30,201 nt of DNA from a virus: IMG/VR virus record IMGVR_UViG_3300028739_000021, positions 1 through 30,201 of that record; one strand, given 5' to 3'. Of this stretch, positions 21,933 through 28,781 are shown piece by piece; position 1 is the stretch's first letter, and the number at the start of each line of letters is the position of its first letter. The notes under the pieces are model-generated. The model did no database searches. It was given only the letters and a program-made list of their open reading frames with translations, and was not told the DNA's origin. Both the position numbers and the translations under genes were made by a program.

Positions 21933-23635
21933 TGTTGCATTGCCCCCAATCCCGGCATAAGTGCATCAAGTGCGCTTCCTTGCCCTGTTTGCGCTTGTGA
22001 TAAATCTTTTGCTACTCCTGCTCCTTGTTGTGCCATTGCCATTGCCTGTTGTGCTTGTTGTGCTTGTTGTGCTGCTTGACGTTTTTGTGCCACCTTGTCG
22101 TTAGATACTACCACTCCTGCATCTGTTCCAAGCATATTAGCCATGTTGTCAATTGCTTCATCGGCATCAAACTTATCTGCTGCCTGTGGGAATAATTGTG
22201 CTAAATTACCAACAAAACTAGATAACTGTTCTAAAGCGTTGATACCACTCATCTTTTGAGCCTGTGCCATTACACTCACATATTCAACCTTAATAGTTTG
22301 TTCTGATATTACTTCCATTACAGACTCGTCTGGCACCGGTAATATTCCAGCACGTTGCATTATTCCGAATATGCGATCAACTACATTGGATAGGAACTCT
22401 GATTGAAGGTTGTCTAATGCAGGGCCTATCAAAGACATTTTCTCCTGAACTCTCTCGATAATCTCCCTTGCTGTGATATTTCCATTGTCAATACCCTCTA
22501 ACATTCTAAACAAATCAACAAAGAAATGTTTATCAACTGTTTGTTCTTTGCGTTGAACTAATGACATAGCATCATCGATGTTTAACTGTACTTGACTTGC
22601 AGGTCTAACTGCACTATCTCCCATTTCACGTTGATAATATGTTATACCATTAGGCATAGTGTTTACTCCACCCGCCATCATAACATCAGCAGGTGCTACC
22701 ATGGGAGGATCAATTCCTTTTTTAATGGCAATGTGCACATCTTCATCAACTACCTGCACTGCTTTAGCATCACCAAGCGAATACCCTCCTGGACCATAAC
22801 CATATATGTCACTACCTACAGTGTCCCACCTAGCACACATAACAGGAAATTCATCATAGCCACCCACATCTAAGAACTCACCATCTTCTAGTCCTGCACA
22901 CCAGTAATAAGATGAATATTCCTTAGACCATTTATCTAACTTACCTTTAACCATGTCCTTATTCTTAATTATAAGATGATAAACGTCATGGTAATCATTA
23001 TATCTCTTATTTTCGTATGCTGATTTAACATTAGGTGGGCAATTATCCAGTGTAAACATGTCTACCATTTCAGATACAGTCATTTTTAACAGTCTTGCAA
23101 ATCGTTTAACCCGCCCTGTATGGTCTGTACCTATTGCATATTGACCGCATGTTAGTGTTTTACACCTAATAACTGTGTCTTCATCATCGACTATCATCAT
23201 TACTGCAGTGCCAAATACACCTAATTCTTTATAAAACTTATGTGCTTCATGGTAAAAGTTGCTATGACCACATACATCAAGCATAGACTTAGTAACATCA
23301 TCACACCACCATCTAACACCTTCTATTTCCGCTGTGTCAGTATCACGTAGTGTTAGTTTAACCCAAGGGCGGGTAGGGGATGTAATACCATTGTGCATAC
23401 CTGCTGCGAATGTATTACTGGCAATGATAGCATTAGTATTTATCATATCGTTATCACGCCTGTTTCCTTGGTTTGGTTGGTCACCATCAAAGCAACCTAG
23501 ATATGGATTAATATTATCCCTAATTGATTTCCAGTTTGATACCCATTTCTTCTGTTCTGAAAATATACCATCACATATGCGCTTTAACTCTGTTTTATTA
23601 GTTGGGCTATCCTTATTACCGTCAAGCCATTTCAT
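21929..23635 (-). CDS. Portal (head-to-tail connector) protein
   Basis: A 568-residue protein, close to T7 gp8 (536) and BPP-1-type portals. Conserved stretches: KWVSNWKSIRDNINPYLGCF, NTNAIIASNTFAAGMHNGIT followed by SPTRPWVKL, YKELGVFGTAVMMIVDDED, and YGYGPGGYSLGDAKAVQVVD. Further on are DPPMVAP and a clip/crown region with MLEGIDNGNITAREIIERVQEK. The C-terminus is Q/A/M/G-rich, partly encoded by tandem repeats. It forms the packaging and ejection channel at the unique head vertex. It follows terminase in the operon and ends in TGA overlapping the next ATG, which shows that TGA acts as a stop here. Confidence 0.93.
   Translation of the reverse strand: MKWLDGNKDSPTNKTELKRICDGIFSEQKKWVSNWKSIRDNINPYLGCFDGDQPNQGNRRDNDMINTNAIIASNTFAAGMHNGITSPTRPWVKLTLRDTDTAEIEGVRWWCDDVTKSMLDVCGHSNFYHEAHKFYKELGVFGTAVMMIVDDEDTVIRCKTLTCGQYAIGTDHTGRVKRFARLLKMTVSEMVDMFTLDNCPPNVKSAYENKRYNDYHDVYHLIIKNKDMVKGKLDKWSKEYSSYYWCAGLEDGEFLDVGGYDEFPVMCARWDTVGSDIYGYGPGGYSLGDAKAVQVVDEDVHIAIKKGIDPPMVAPADVMMAGGVNTMPNGITYYQREMGDSAVRPASQVQLNIDDAMSLVQRKEQTVDKHFFVDLFRMLEGIDNGNITAREIIERVQEKMSLIGPALDNLQSEFLSNVVDRIFGIMQRAGILPVPDESVMEVISEQTIKVEYVSVMAQAQKMSGINALEQLSSFVGNLAQLFPQAADKFDADEAIDNMANMLGTDAGVVVSNDKVAQKRQAAQQAQQAQQAMAMAQQGAGVAKDLSQAQTGQGSALDALMPGLGAMQQ
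22047..22073. repeat. Three perfect 9-nt tandem repeats in the portal gene
   Basis: TGTTGTGCT three times in a row (plus strand), encoding a (Gln-Gln-Ala) run near the portal C-terminus. The flanks continue as degenerate copies. It is a slippage-prone coding repeat; no independent function is implied. Confidence 0.85.
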
Positions 23636-23643
23636 ATCATCAC

Positions 23644-23841
23644 CTACCCTAATATAGATTTTTTATCTGTTACTGGCGTTACTGGTTGCCCACTAAGTAT
23701 GTTTTGTGAATACCCCGTTGCTTGCATCATGCCTTTACGTTGCTTCTTATTATCTGCTGCTGTTGCTTCTCCTGCCCCTATATTTGCAGTTGTAGGGGTT
23801 GGTGGTGTTGGTTTTACTTCTGGTGCTGATCCAAAACACAT
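23644..23841 (-). CDS. Small conserved protein between terminase and portal
   Basis: A 65-residue protein started at ATG 23841, which has AAGGAGATAATAAC directly upstream and begins 4 nt after the terminase stop. A longer in-frame reading overlapping terminase has no support. It starts MCFGSAPEVKPTPPTPTTAN (Pro/Thr-rich), then GEATAADNKKQRKGMMQATG and ends SGQPVTPVTDKKSILG. Short proteins starting with MCFG and having an Arg/Lys-Gly turn are frequent beside the portal of podoviruses. Their role is not established, perhaps in assembly. Largely disordered by composition. Confidence 0.75.
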   Translation of the reverse strand: MCFGSAPEVKPTPPTPTTANIGAGEATAADNKKQRKGMMQATGYSQNILSGQPVTPVTDKKSILG

Positions 23842-23845
23842 GTTA

Positions 23846-25357
23846 TTATCTCCTTCCCAATACATTATATTTTTGATTGTTGTTGGCGAAAAACTGTCCA
23901 TTGCTATTTTGTTGTTGCCTGATAGTTGATTTCTTTTGCACCGGATACGCAAATGTAAGGCATAAAGCATCTGCTCTATTTGGTGAAGGTACACCGCGCT
24001 TCTTCATATCCTGTTTTGATTCTAGTTTAATCTTACCATCAAGCCTTACCTCATACTCTGGACCAATCAAATCATCATACATTACCTGGTCATCAGGATA
24101 ACTACCGCCATCCTTGAGCCATTGCTTAATTTGAGACCACATATAAGCACGTTTGTTAAGGTAACCTCTATCCGGTGATTCTCCCGCAAACGATACTAAT
24201 GTCCAGTTGCGCCCCATTGTCTTGCCTGCGCTAATTAATCCAGTGCCATAGCCTTGGTCAACAAATACTGCATCTGCTTTCTCTTCATCTTCAAATCTTG
24301 CAAGGTGTCCAGCTAATTCAAAATCATTATCATTCTTTTGATATACTGCAAGTTTCTTACTCATCAATCCCTGTCGTAACCATATTACTGTTTCATCACC
24401 ACCATCCCATGCAGGATCTACTCCTATTATAATTGGTGCAAAGTCGAATTGTCCAATTGATAAGTGTTTGCCTTTACCCATATCAGCCAATGAAGTGGAT
24501 ATAAACTGTCGATCACTGCTAGATGGGAACTGTCCACGCACACGCACCTTAACAAAGTCACTATCCTCACCATAATCTGTAATCCATTCTTCAAGCTGCT
24601 GTTTATTAGTCATAGCTACTGTCCTGCCGTCAATCTGCTTAGTATGCCAGCGACTGCGCAGTTTACCATTAAAACACGATTTAAAACGTCCAGTATTACG
24701 AGTAGGATTACCAAAAGCACACCATATTATTTGTGTGTTAGCATCTGTTAAAGCTCCTTCTGTTACCTCCCATATGATATCTGGTATCGCAGATGCTTCA
24801 TCCATTACTATTAGTATACGCTTTCCCTTGTTGTGTAGTCCCGCAAATGCTTCTGTGTTGCGTTCTGACCACGGTACCATATCTATTCTCCAAGTCTTTG
24901 CATGTTCCGGATCTACACTAGATAATGATGTTGCTTGATAATCAAAGCACTCTCTCCCAATCATTAGCCTATGCCACTTGGCAACCTCTGCCCATGTTTT
25001 AAGTTTAAGCTGATTCTCCGTGTTAGCTGTTACAACTCCCTTGGTATCTTCAAATGTTGCAATTGCCCATAATATAATCCATGCTACTAACGCACTCTTA
25101 CCTATGCCATGACCACTTGCAACAGCAATCCTTATAACGTATGATACTGCCTCACCTACCGTCATTTCCTTGGCTTGTAGACGATTTGTTATGTGTGTAA
25201 GTATTTCTATTTGCCATAAATCTGGCCCATTAAATTCAGATAGTTCATTTTCTCCCCACTTGAAACATGCTTTAACAAATCCTAGTGGGTTGCTACTATA
25301 TGTTGCATGGAATATTGTGTACTGTATTAGGTCTTGTTGTGATTTGTTCGCAGCCAT
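23846..25357 (-). CDS. terL: Terminase large subunit (packaging ATPase and nuclease)
   Basis: A 503-residue protein. Walker A is ASGHGIGKSA (Lys87) and Walker B is ILIVMDEA (Asp186, Glu187). A coupling motif AFGNPTR lies at about 214-220. The C-terminal RNase H-like nuclease shows acidic residues at Asp314 (GVDPAWDGGD), Asp367 (VFVDQGYG) and Asp463 (NRADAL). It cuts concatemeric DNA and pumps it through the portal. The ORF starts 3 nt after the winged-helix-like gene and is followed after 4 nt by the small protein before portal. The phage packaging strategy (pac or cos) cannot be read from this alone. Confidence 0.95.
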   Translation of the reverse strand: MAANKSQQDLIQYTIFHATYSSNPLGFVKACFKWGENELSEFNGPDLWQIEILTHITNRLQAKEMTVGEAVSYVIRIAVASGHGIGKSALVAWIILWAIATFEDTKGVVTANTENQLKLKTWAEVAKWHRLMIGRECFDYQATSLSSVDPEHAKTWRIDMVPWSERNTEAFAGLHNKGKRILIVMDEASAIPDIIWEVTEGALTDANTQIIWCAFGNPTRNTGRFKSCFNGKLRSRWHTKQIDGRTVAMTNKQQLEEWITDYGEDSDFVKVRVRGQFPSSSDRQFISTSLADMGKGKHLSIGQFDFAPIIIGVDPAWDGGDETVIWLRQGLMSKKLAVYQKNDNDFELAGHLARFEDEEKADAVFVDQGYGTGLISAGKTMGRNWTLVSFAGESPDRGYLNKRAYMWSQIKQWLKDGGSYPDDQVMYDDLIGPEYEVRLDGKIKLESKQDMKKRGVPSPNRADALCLTFAYPVQKKSTIRQQQNSNGQFFANNNQKYNVLGRR

Positions 25358-25360
25358 GTG

Positions 25361-25867
25361 TTACACCTTCTTTTCTTGTGCCTGTGCCATAAATTCATTT
25401 AATACCCATTTAGGCAATAATGGCAAACATTCATCTTGAAAATTAATAAATAGTTCCAATGATAACCTTTGTCCTGTCGACATAAAGTAAGCAGGATTTA
25501 AATAGTAGCCTGCATCCAATCGTTTTAATATCTTATTTAATACCATTCTGCGCACAAACTCCCTGCCACGTTTGCCTGATAACTCAACTATCATCCCTAT
25601 TTCATCTTCTGTATACCCTATTATCTTACCTTTATCCTTATAACCTATCATATTAGTATTACCTATCATCAATTGAGATAGATCATAAAGCCTACCTTTA
25701 TCTTGATATGATATTGTTTTTGGCAATACTACATCACGAAACAATCTTGCCCCTGCTTTGTGACTAGGAAATCTATAACCATCTTCATTCATGCTATCCG
25801 AAAAATGTTTATTACTTTCGCTAAGTATTTCTCCATCACCATTAATAACACGTTCATTTTTTATCAA
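25361..25867 (-). CDS. Winged-helix-like DNA-binding protein between the terminase subunits
   Basis: A 168-residue protein with a TTG start (25867) chosen because GGAGG (25873-25877) lies 5 nt upstream; no in-frame ATG is nearby. The middle, KGRLYDLSQLMIGNTNMIGY then KIIGYTEDEIGMIVELSGKR and RRMVLNKILKRL, reads as helix-turn-helix. It is followed by DAGYYLNPAYFMSTGQRLSL ... LFINFQDECLPLLPKWV. A final NP-Y-F strand with a following helix is seen in wHTH proteins of RepL type. Such a protein between terS and terL is not part of the T7 plan. Two palindromes sit just upstream of its start. Likely a regulator or DNA-site recognition protein; function unproven. Confidence 0.7.
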   Translation of the reverse strand: MIKNERVINGDGEILSESNKHFSDSMNEDGYRFPSHKAGARLFRDVVLPKTISYQDKGRLYDLSQLMIGNTNMIGYKDKGKIIGYTEDEIGMIVELSGKRGREFVRRMVLNKILKRLDAGYYLNPAYFMSTGQRLSLELFINFQDECLPLLPKWVLNEFMAQAQEKKV

Positions 25868-25884
25868 TTATACCTCCAATCAGC

Positions 25885-25932
25885 GGGACAAAAATGTCTC
25901 GTTTTGATACCCATATGGGACAAAAATGTCTC
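25885..25932. promoter_or_regulatory. Two identical 16-bp imperfect palindromes, 32 bp apart
   Basis: GGGACAAAAATGTCTC occurs exactly at 25885-25900 and again at 25917-25932. Each copy is an inverted repeat (GRGACA - N4 - TGTCTC). The start-to-start distance of 32 bp is about three helical turns, so proteins bound at both would face the same side. They lie directly upstream of the TTG start of the winged-helix-like gene, in the only sizeable gap of the packaging genes. Candidate binding sites for that protein, as operators, or part of a packaging or replication site. Confidence 0.7.
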
Positions 25933-26011
25933 ACTGTAATTTTATAGATAGTTGATTTTATTGGGTTTGTAAGCATCGTCACCAAATCGACTTAGTATAA
26001 CTACTTAATCG

Positions 26012-26440
26012 TTAGCTATTTCCTCGTTCCCTAGCAGCTTTTAATTCATCAGCCAATCCTCCTGTTACCGTTACCTCTTGTTCTGTTTTATCTTTCCATC
26101 CATAATTATTCTTAAGATTGAATATTACGCCTGCAGGGTTCTTTGCAGTATATAAATGTTCCTCTGCATAATTGTGGCATTTCATCTTTGCGTGTGAAAT
26201 AGTGTCAAAAAATTCATCATCTTTACTATAATTTAATAAGTTTTCCCTATTAGTATCCAATGCAATACACAACCCAGTAATTGTAAATGGTCTAAACTGT
26301 ACTGTCTCAAATCCAACTACATCACCATTTTTATTATATAGTTTTTCTTCACGAAAACACGATTCAAAATATCCATCAATTAAAACCTTCATATCTTCTA
26401 CACATTTAAACTTCTTAGGTCTACCAACCTTTTCTGCCAT
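26012..26440 (-). CDS. terS: Terminase small subunit
   Basis: A 142-residue protein when started at ATG 26440, which has AGGAGGGG 7 nt upstream. A longer in-frame reading from 26461 would contain that site. The N-terminus has a KVGRPKKF basic arm. The central part reads RPFTITGLCIALDTNRENLL (HTH-like) and YSKDDEFFDTISHAKMKCHN; then comes AKNPAGVIFNLKNNYGWKDK, the conserved motif of this small-terminase group (GxxFxLKNxxGWxD). It ends in an acidic/helical tail. It recognises phage DNA at the packaging start and loads the large subunit. It is the first gene of the late operon. Confidence 0.88.
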   Translation of the reverse strand: MAEKVGRPKKFKCVEDMKVLIDGYFESCFREEKLYNKNGDVVGFETVQFRPFTITGLCIALDTNRENLLNYSKDDEFFDTISHAKMKCHNYAEEHLYTAKNPAGVIFNLKNNYGWKDKTEQEVTVTGGLADELKAARERGNS

Positions 26441-26477
26441 ATTTACCCCTCCTAAAATCAATTCTAAGCTACTTTAT

Positions 26478-26483
26478 ATTATA
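26478..26483 (-). promoter_or_regulatory. Candidate -10 element of the late operon
   Basis: TATAAT on the minus strand, 38 nt before the small-terminase start. No good TTGACA is found at 16-18 nt. If it is the late promoter, it may need an activator, which would fit late timing. Weak evidence. Confidence 0.3.
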
Positions 26484-26544
26484 CACCAGTACGATTGCAT
26501 AGGCTAATAAATAGTAATGATACAATATTTATTTAATTTGATTG

Positions 26545-26573
26545 TTGACATTAAAATTCAAACATGTTATAAT
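26545..26573 (+). promoter_or_regulatory. Perfect consensus promoter of the rightward mini-operon
   Basis: TTGACA (26545-26550), a 17-nt spacer and TATAAT (26568-26573). The start would be near 26580, giving a leader of about 50 nt before ATG 26631. It points away from the late operon and towards the early operon end. Confidence 0.85.
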
Positions 26574-26630
26574 AAAGACAAGTTAAAGACGCGGACAACA
26601 AAGGGTGTCGGTCACAAGGGGTTAATTAAA

Positions 26631-26873
26631 ATGAGAATAACACTAACTAATAACTTTCACAATACATCAGTAGTTTTTAATGCTAAAGAAGTTGCTTGTA
26701 GCGGTAGTAAAATATTAAAACTTTCATCTTCGCAAGTTAAAAAATCACAAAAAACTTTATGTGGTTGTAACGGATGTAAATGCAGTAACGAGTTAGGAGT
26801 TAATGGACATCAAGAATATGAAAACATAGAAATTAGTAAAGTTGGTGAAGCAACAATGACTAGTAAATTATGA
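26631..26873 (+). CDS. Small cysteine-containing phage protein
   Basis: An 80-residue protein started at ATG 26631 (AAGGGG upstream); an upstream in-frame ATG overlaps the promoter and is unlikely. The sequence ITLTNNFHNTSVVFNAKEV, then SSSQVKKSQKTLCGCNGCKC, resembles small proteins often found in phages of low-GC hosts, of unknown function. The CGCNGCKC cluster could bind a metal. It overlaps the next gene by ATGA, so both are translated together. As the first gene behind a strong promoter at the early/late border it may be a regulator or an early host-takeover protein; that is inference. Confidence 0.7.
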   Translation: MRITLTNNFHNTSVVFNAKEVACSGSKILKLSSSQVKKSQKTLCGCNGCKCSNELGVNGHQEYENIEISKVGEATMTSKL

Positions 26874-27001
26874 GTAGTGGCGGAAAACGCACTGGCGCCG
26901 GCAGAAAACCAACCAACCGCAAGCCAATAACTCGCCAAGTAACCGAATGCGAAAAACTAGCAATAGACAATTTACTAAAACAATTAAGAGCCACCAAATA
27001 G
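26870..27001 (+). CDS. 43-residue basic, possibly RHH-type protein
   Basis: Its ATG overlaps the TGA of the preceding gene, and its stop lies in the terminator loop. MSSGGKRTGAGRKPTNRKPI is a Gly/Arg/Lys-rich arm. TRQVTECEKLAIDNLLKQLR is a strand-helix pattern like the first half of a ribbon-helix-helix domain. Such GAGRKP-type proteins are common small phage regulators or stubs. With 43 residues a complete RHH fold would be barely possible. The codons near the start are unusually GC-rich for this window (GGCGGAAAACGCACTGGCGCC). Confidence 0.7.
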   Translation: MSSGGKRTGAGRKPTNRKPITRQVTECEKLAIDNLLKQLRATK

Positions 27002-27013
27002 GTGGTTCTTTTT
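26987..27013 (+). terminator. Terminator of the rightward mini-operon
   Basis: AGAGCCACC - AAATA - GGTGGTTCT (one G-T pair) followed by TTTTT. The stop codon of the 43-residue protein begins within the loop. Confidence 0.85.
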
Positions 27014-27017
27014 ATAT

Positions 27018-27047
27018 AAAAGAAAAAGACTAGCAATTACGCTAGTC
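27018..27047 (-). terminator. Terminator of the leftward early operon
   Basis: On the minus strand, GACTAGC - GTAATT - GCTAGTC is followed by TTTTTCTTTT. It lies just beyond the last early gene (ends 27055) and back to back with the terminator of the rightward mini-operon. Confidence 0.85.
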
Positions 27048-27054
27048 CTAATAA

Positions 27055-27186
27055 TTATTTATTTAGCTTACTTCTTAACTCTTTTATCTGCTTGCTTAAC
27101 TTTCTATTCCTTGCATACAGCATTTCATTTTCTTTTTCAAGTTCATTAATATGTTTTTGTTGCGTACCTTGTACTGTTATTTTCAC
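27055..27186 (-). CDS. Small coiled-coil protein, last early gene
   Basis: A 43-residue protein with a GTG start at 27186, preceded by GGAGGAATAAAC; the ribosome binding site lies within the end of the preceding gene. After a short N-terminal strand (MKITVQGTQQ), the rest is one charged helix with leucine/isoleucine spacing (INELEKENEMLYARNRKLSK, then QIKELRSKL), i.e. a likely coiled coil. Similar short coiled-coil proteins are frequent in phage early regions and have no known role. It ends 8 nt before the operon terminator. Confidence 0.7.
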   Translation of the reverse strand: MKITVQGTQQKHINELEKENEMLYARNRKLSKQIKELRSKLNK

Positions 27187-27188
27187 GT

Positions 27189-27854
27189 TTATTCCTCCAA
27201 CATCTTAATAATATCAACAGATTTCTCTCTTACCGTAAAAATACCTTCAATAGCCACAGTTGTAATAAAGCACTTATCTTCATACTGTAAAACACTTACA
27301 ATTTTATCTTTTGCTATAAATACTTTAAAATCTTCTGTTGTTGTTAATGCTATGAACTTACTAACTTTTTTAAATTCATCAAGTTCAATTTTATTATCAT
27401 TATCAGTTGGCGTTTCAATAATAATCCATTCTTTGTCATTTATTGATTTTTTGCAAATATCTAAACTATAATCATAACAATATCCTAAATCTTTAACTCC
27501 ATATATTGCATATTCTTCATCTCTTTTTATTGCTTTATATTCTTTATTATCTTTGAAGTATTTAAAATAAAACTCATTAGGTAATTCAATTTCTTTTTCA
27601 ATTGTTTCATATTTATCATAATTAAAGCATTTAATACTACAATATGCTACTGTTTCACCAGTATATCCATTAGCATTCTTGCATCCTCTGCATTTTATTT
27701 CATATTCTTCAACATATTCCTTCGGCATAGCAATAACCAACTTTCCATTAGTAACCAAATATCTTAATTTACCATCTGTAATTACATCAAATATATCACC
27801 TTGTTTAATTCCTAAACCATTTTCAATTACATCTTTAATTACTTTAACTTTCAT
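27189..27854 (-). CDS. Early protein of unknown function with paired Cys motifs
   Basis: A 221-residue protein. Residues 1-50 (VKVIKDVIENGLGIKQGDIF... LVTNGKLVIAMPKEYVEEYE) resemble a small SH3/KOW-like barrel. Residues 54-75 hold CRGCKNANGYTGETVAYC and a further KCF, a possible zinc site. The middle is charged. The end, SKFIALTTTEDFKVFIAKDK, then IVSVLQYEDKCFITTVAIEG and REKSVDIIKMLEE, resembles a FlbD-like small beta-domain. No overall family was recognised. The start ATG overlaps the stop of the VRR-NUC gene (TAATG), so it is coupled to it. Confidence 0.7.
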   Translation of the reverse strand: MKVKVIKDVIENGLGIKQGDIFDVITDGKLRYLVTNGKLVIAMPKEYVEEYEIKCRGCKNANGYTGETVAYCSIKCFNYDKYETIEKEIELPNEFYFKYFKDNKEYKAIKRDEEYAIYGVKDLGYCYDYSLDICKKSINDKEWIIIETPTDNDNKIELDEFKKVSKFIALTTTEDFKVFIAKDKIVSVLQYEDKCFITTVAIEGIFTVREKSVDIIKMLEE

Positions 27855-28207
27855 TATCGCACTTCCTTTTTTAAATATTCAATAACATCACCTAAACTTT
27901 TAGCTACCAAATGATTGCCACCATAACTAACTATATCATCTCTAAACTTTTCCTGATCCTGTGATAGTTTACCTTTTTTAGCTTTAACCTCTATAAATAC
28001 AGTAACGCCATTTTTCATTGTAATTAAGTCAGTTATTCCACGGTAACAAAACTTTCCTTGTTGATGTATTTTAAAACAAAACCAACCATTATCTTTTAAA
28101 TATTTTTTTATATAAGTTTGAATATTGCTTTCACTGTTTTCTGTACACATTATAGAATGTTCTAAATCTGGATAATTGCATATTTCACACTTATTACTCA
28201 TAGTCAC
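27854..28207 (-). CDS. VRR-NUC domain nuclease
   Basis: A 117-residue protein with GTG start 28207 or ATG 28201 (neither has a clear Shine-Dalgarno; it overlaps the upstream gene, so coupling is likely). The N-terminus CEICNYPDLEHSIMC has three Cys and may bind a metal. The VRR-NUC fold follows: a Glu in SESNIQTYIKKYL (about 26), GITDL with Asp60, FIEVKAKKGKLSQDQ with Glu73 and Lys75, and a C-terminal helix ending in VIEYLKKEV. This PD-(D/E)xK family is related to structure-specific nucleases and phage Holliday-junction-type enzymes. Role: recombination or replication intermediate processing with SSB upstream. Confidence 0.88.
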   Translation of the reverse strand: MTMSNKCEICNYPDLEHSIMCTENSESNIQTYIKKYLKDNGWFCFKIHQQGKFCYRGITDLITMKNGVTVFIEVKAKKGKLSQDQEKFRDDIVSYGGNHLVAKSLGDVIEYLKKEVR

Positions 28208-28328
28208 GTAGCTTACTCATTAAAATATCCCACGCAGTGTAAACTTCGCTATCCTGCTCATTAATTTGTTGTTGCACATATTCTGTAATTCTTGTTAGTT
28301 CCCATTCCGATAACTCAATCAGTTTCAT
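28194..28328 (-). CDS. 44-residue early protein overlapping both neighbours
   Basis: ATG 28328 to TAA 28194: MKLIELSEWELTRITEYVQQ continuing to WDILMSKLRDYE. It overlaps the preceding gene by 14 nt and the nuclease gene by 8-14 nt in other frames. It has a mostly helical, acidic composition. No family recognised. Support comes from filling an otherwise empty stretch in a gapless operon, and from linking the two neighbours by coupled starts. Confidence 0.6.
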   Translation of the reverse strand: MKLIELSEWELTRITEYVQQQINEQDSEVYTAWDILMSKLRDYE

Positions 28329-28572
28329 TCTTTATTTCCCCCAATATTTCAGCACGCTTTTGGCATATTGTAGCTTCATCTTTCGAGCATCTAACAGTTA
28401 AGCAATCTCCATCTTTAAAATTATAACCGAAATAACAATGAGTTTCTTTTAACGTTAATTTTCCCAACTCAGCATACTTTTCTTGTTCAGCTAAAACATC
28501 AATAATATGTCTATTGCATTTTACGCAAACAGTATTATTTTTATATTGTCTCCATTCGTGCTTACAATTCAT
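28315..28572 (-). CDS. Small Cys-rich early protein
   Basis: An 85-residue protein when started at ATG 28572, which follows GGAGGTATTAAAG; the longer reading (28620) would overlap the previous gene and lacks a ribosome site. MNCKHEWRQYKNNTVCVKCN is a zinc-ribbon-like start (CxH... CxxC). The C-terminal part has three further Cys (DCLTVRCSKDEATICQKR). It ends with TGA inside the next gene. Probably a small metal-binding protein; no family recognised. Confidence 0.68.
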   Translation of the reverse strand: MNCKHEWRQYKNNTVCVKCNRHIIDVLAEQEKYAELGKLTLKETHCYFGYNFKDGDCLTVRCSKDEATICQKRAEILGEIKNETD

Positions 28573-28765
28573 CTTTAATACCTCCATCGTATTTAGCAAC
28601 AAATAAAACATTATTACCACATTTATTCAAAGTCCATACTTGATAACTACCGTCATTTTTAACCAATCCCATATCTTTCTTCTGACTAGCAGCTAACTCA
28701 ATTGCTTTTTGTTGCCAGTATTCTTGTTGCTTGGTTACTTTATGGTTTTCAAATTCTAATTCCAT
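28562..28765 (-). CDS. Hypothetical early protein
   Basis: A 67-residue protein. MELEFENHKVTKQQEYWQQK is a helical N-terminus. SYQVWTLNKCGNNVLFVAKY looks like a small beta-hairpin, and the protein ends in DGGIKDEL. No family was recognised. Start ATG 28765 with AAGGAGAATAACT upstream, 16 nt after the SSB gene. It overlaps the following gene by 11 nt in another frame, in keeping with the dense packing of this operon. Confidence 0.65.
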   Translation of the reverse strand: MELEFENHKVTKQQEYWQQKAIELAASQKKDMGLVKNDGSYQVWTLNKCGNNVLFVAKYDGGIKDEL

Positions 28766-28781
28766 AGTTATTCTCCTTTAT

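Noticed and set aside
23644-23994. Longer form of the small protein before portal
   Set aside because: The extension lies inside the terminase gene in another frame and lacks a ribosome binding site, whereas ATG 23841 has a good one.
25885-25932. CRISPR-like repeat array
   Set aside because: Only two copies of a 16-bp palindrome with a 16-nt gap; too short and too few, and next to a DNA-binding protein gene, which fits operators better.
26517-26630. N-terminal extension of the rightward Cys-cluster protein
   Set aside because: The extension would run through the -35/-10 promoter; ATG 26631 has its own ribosome site.
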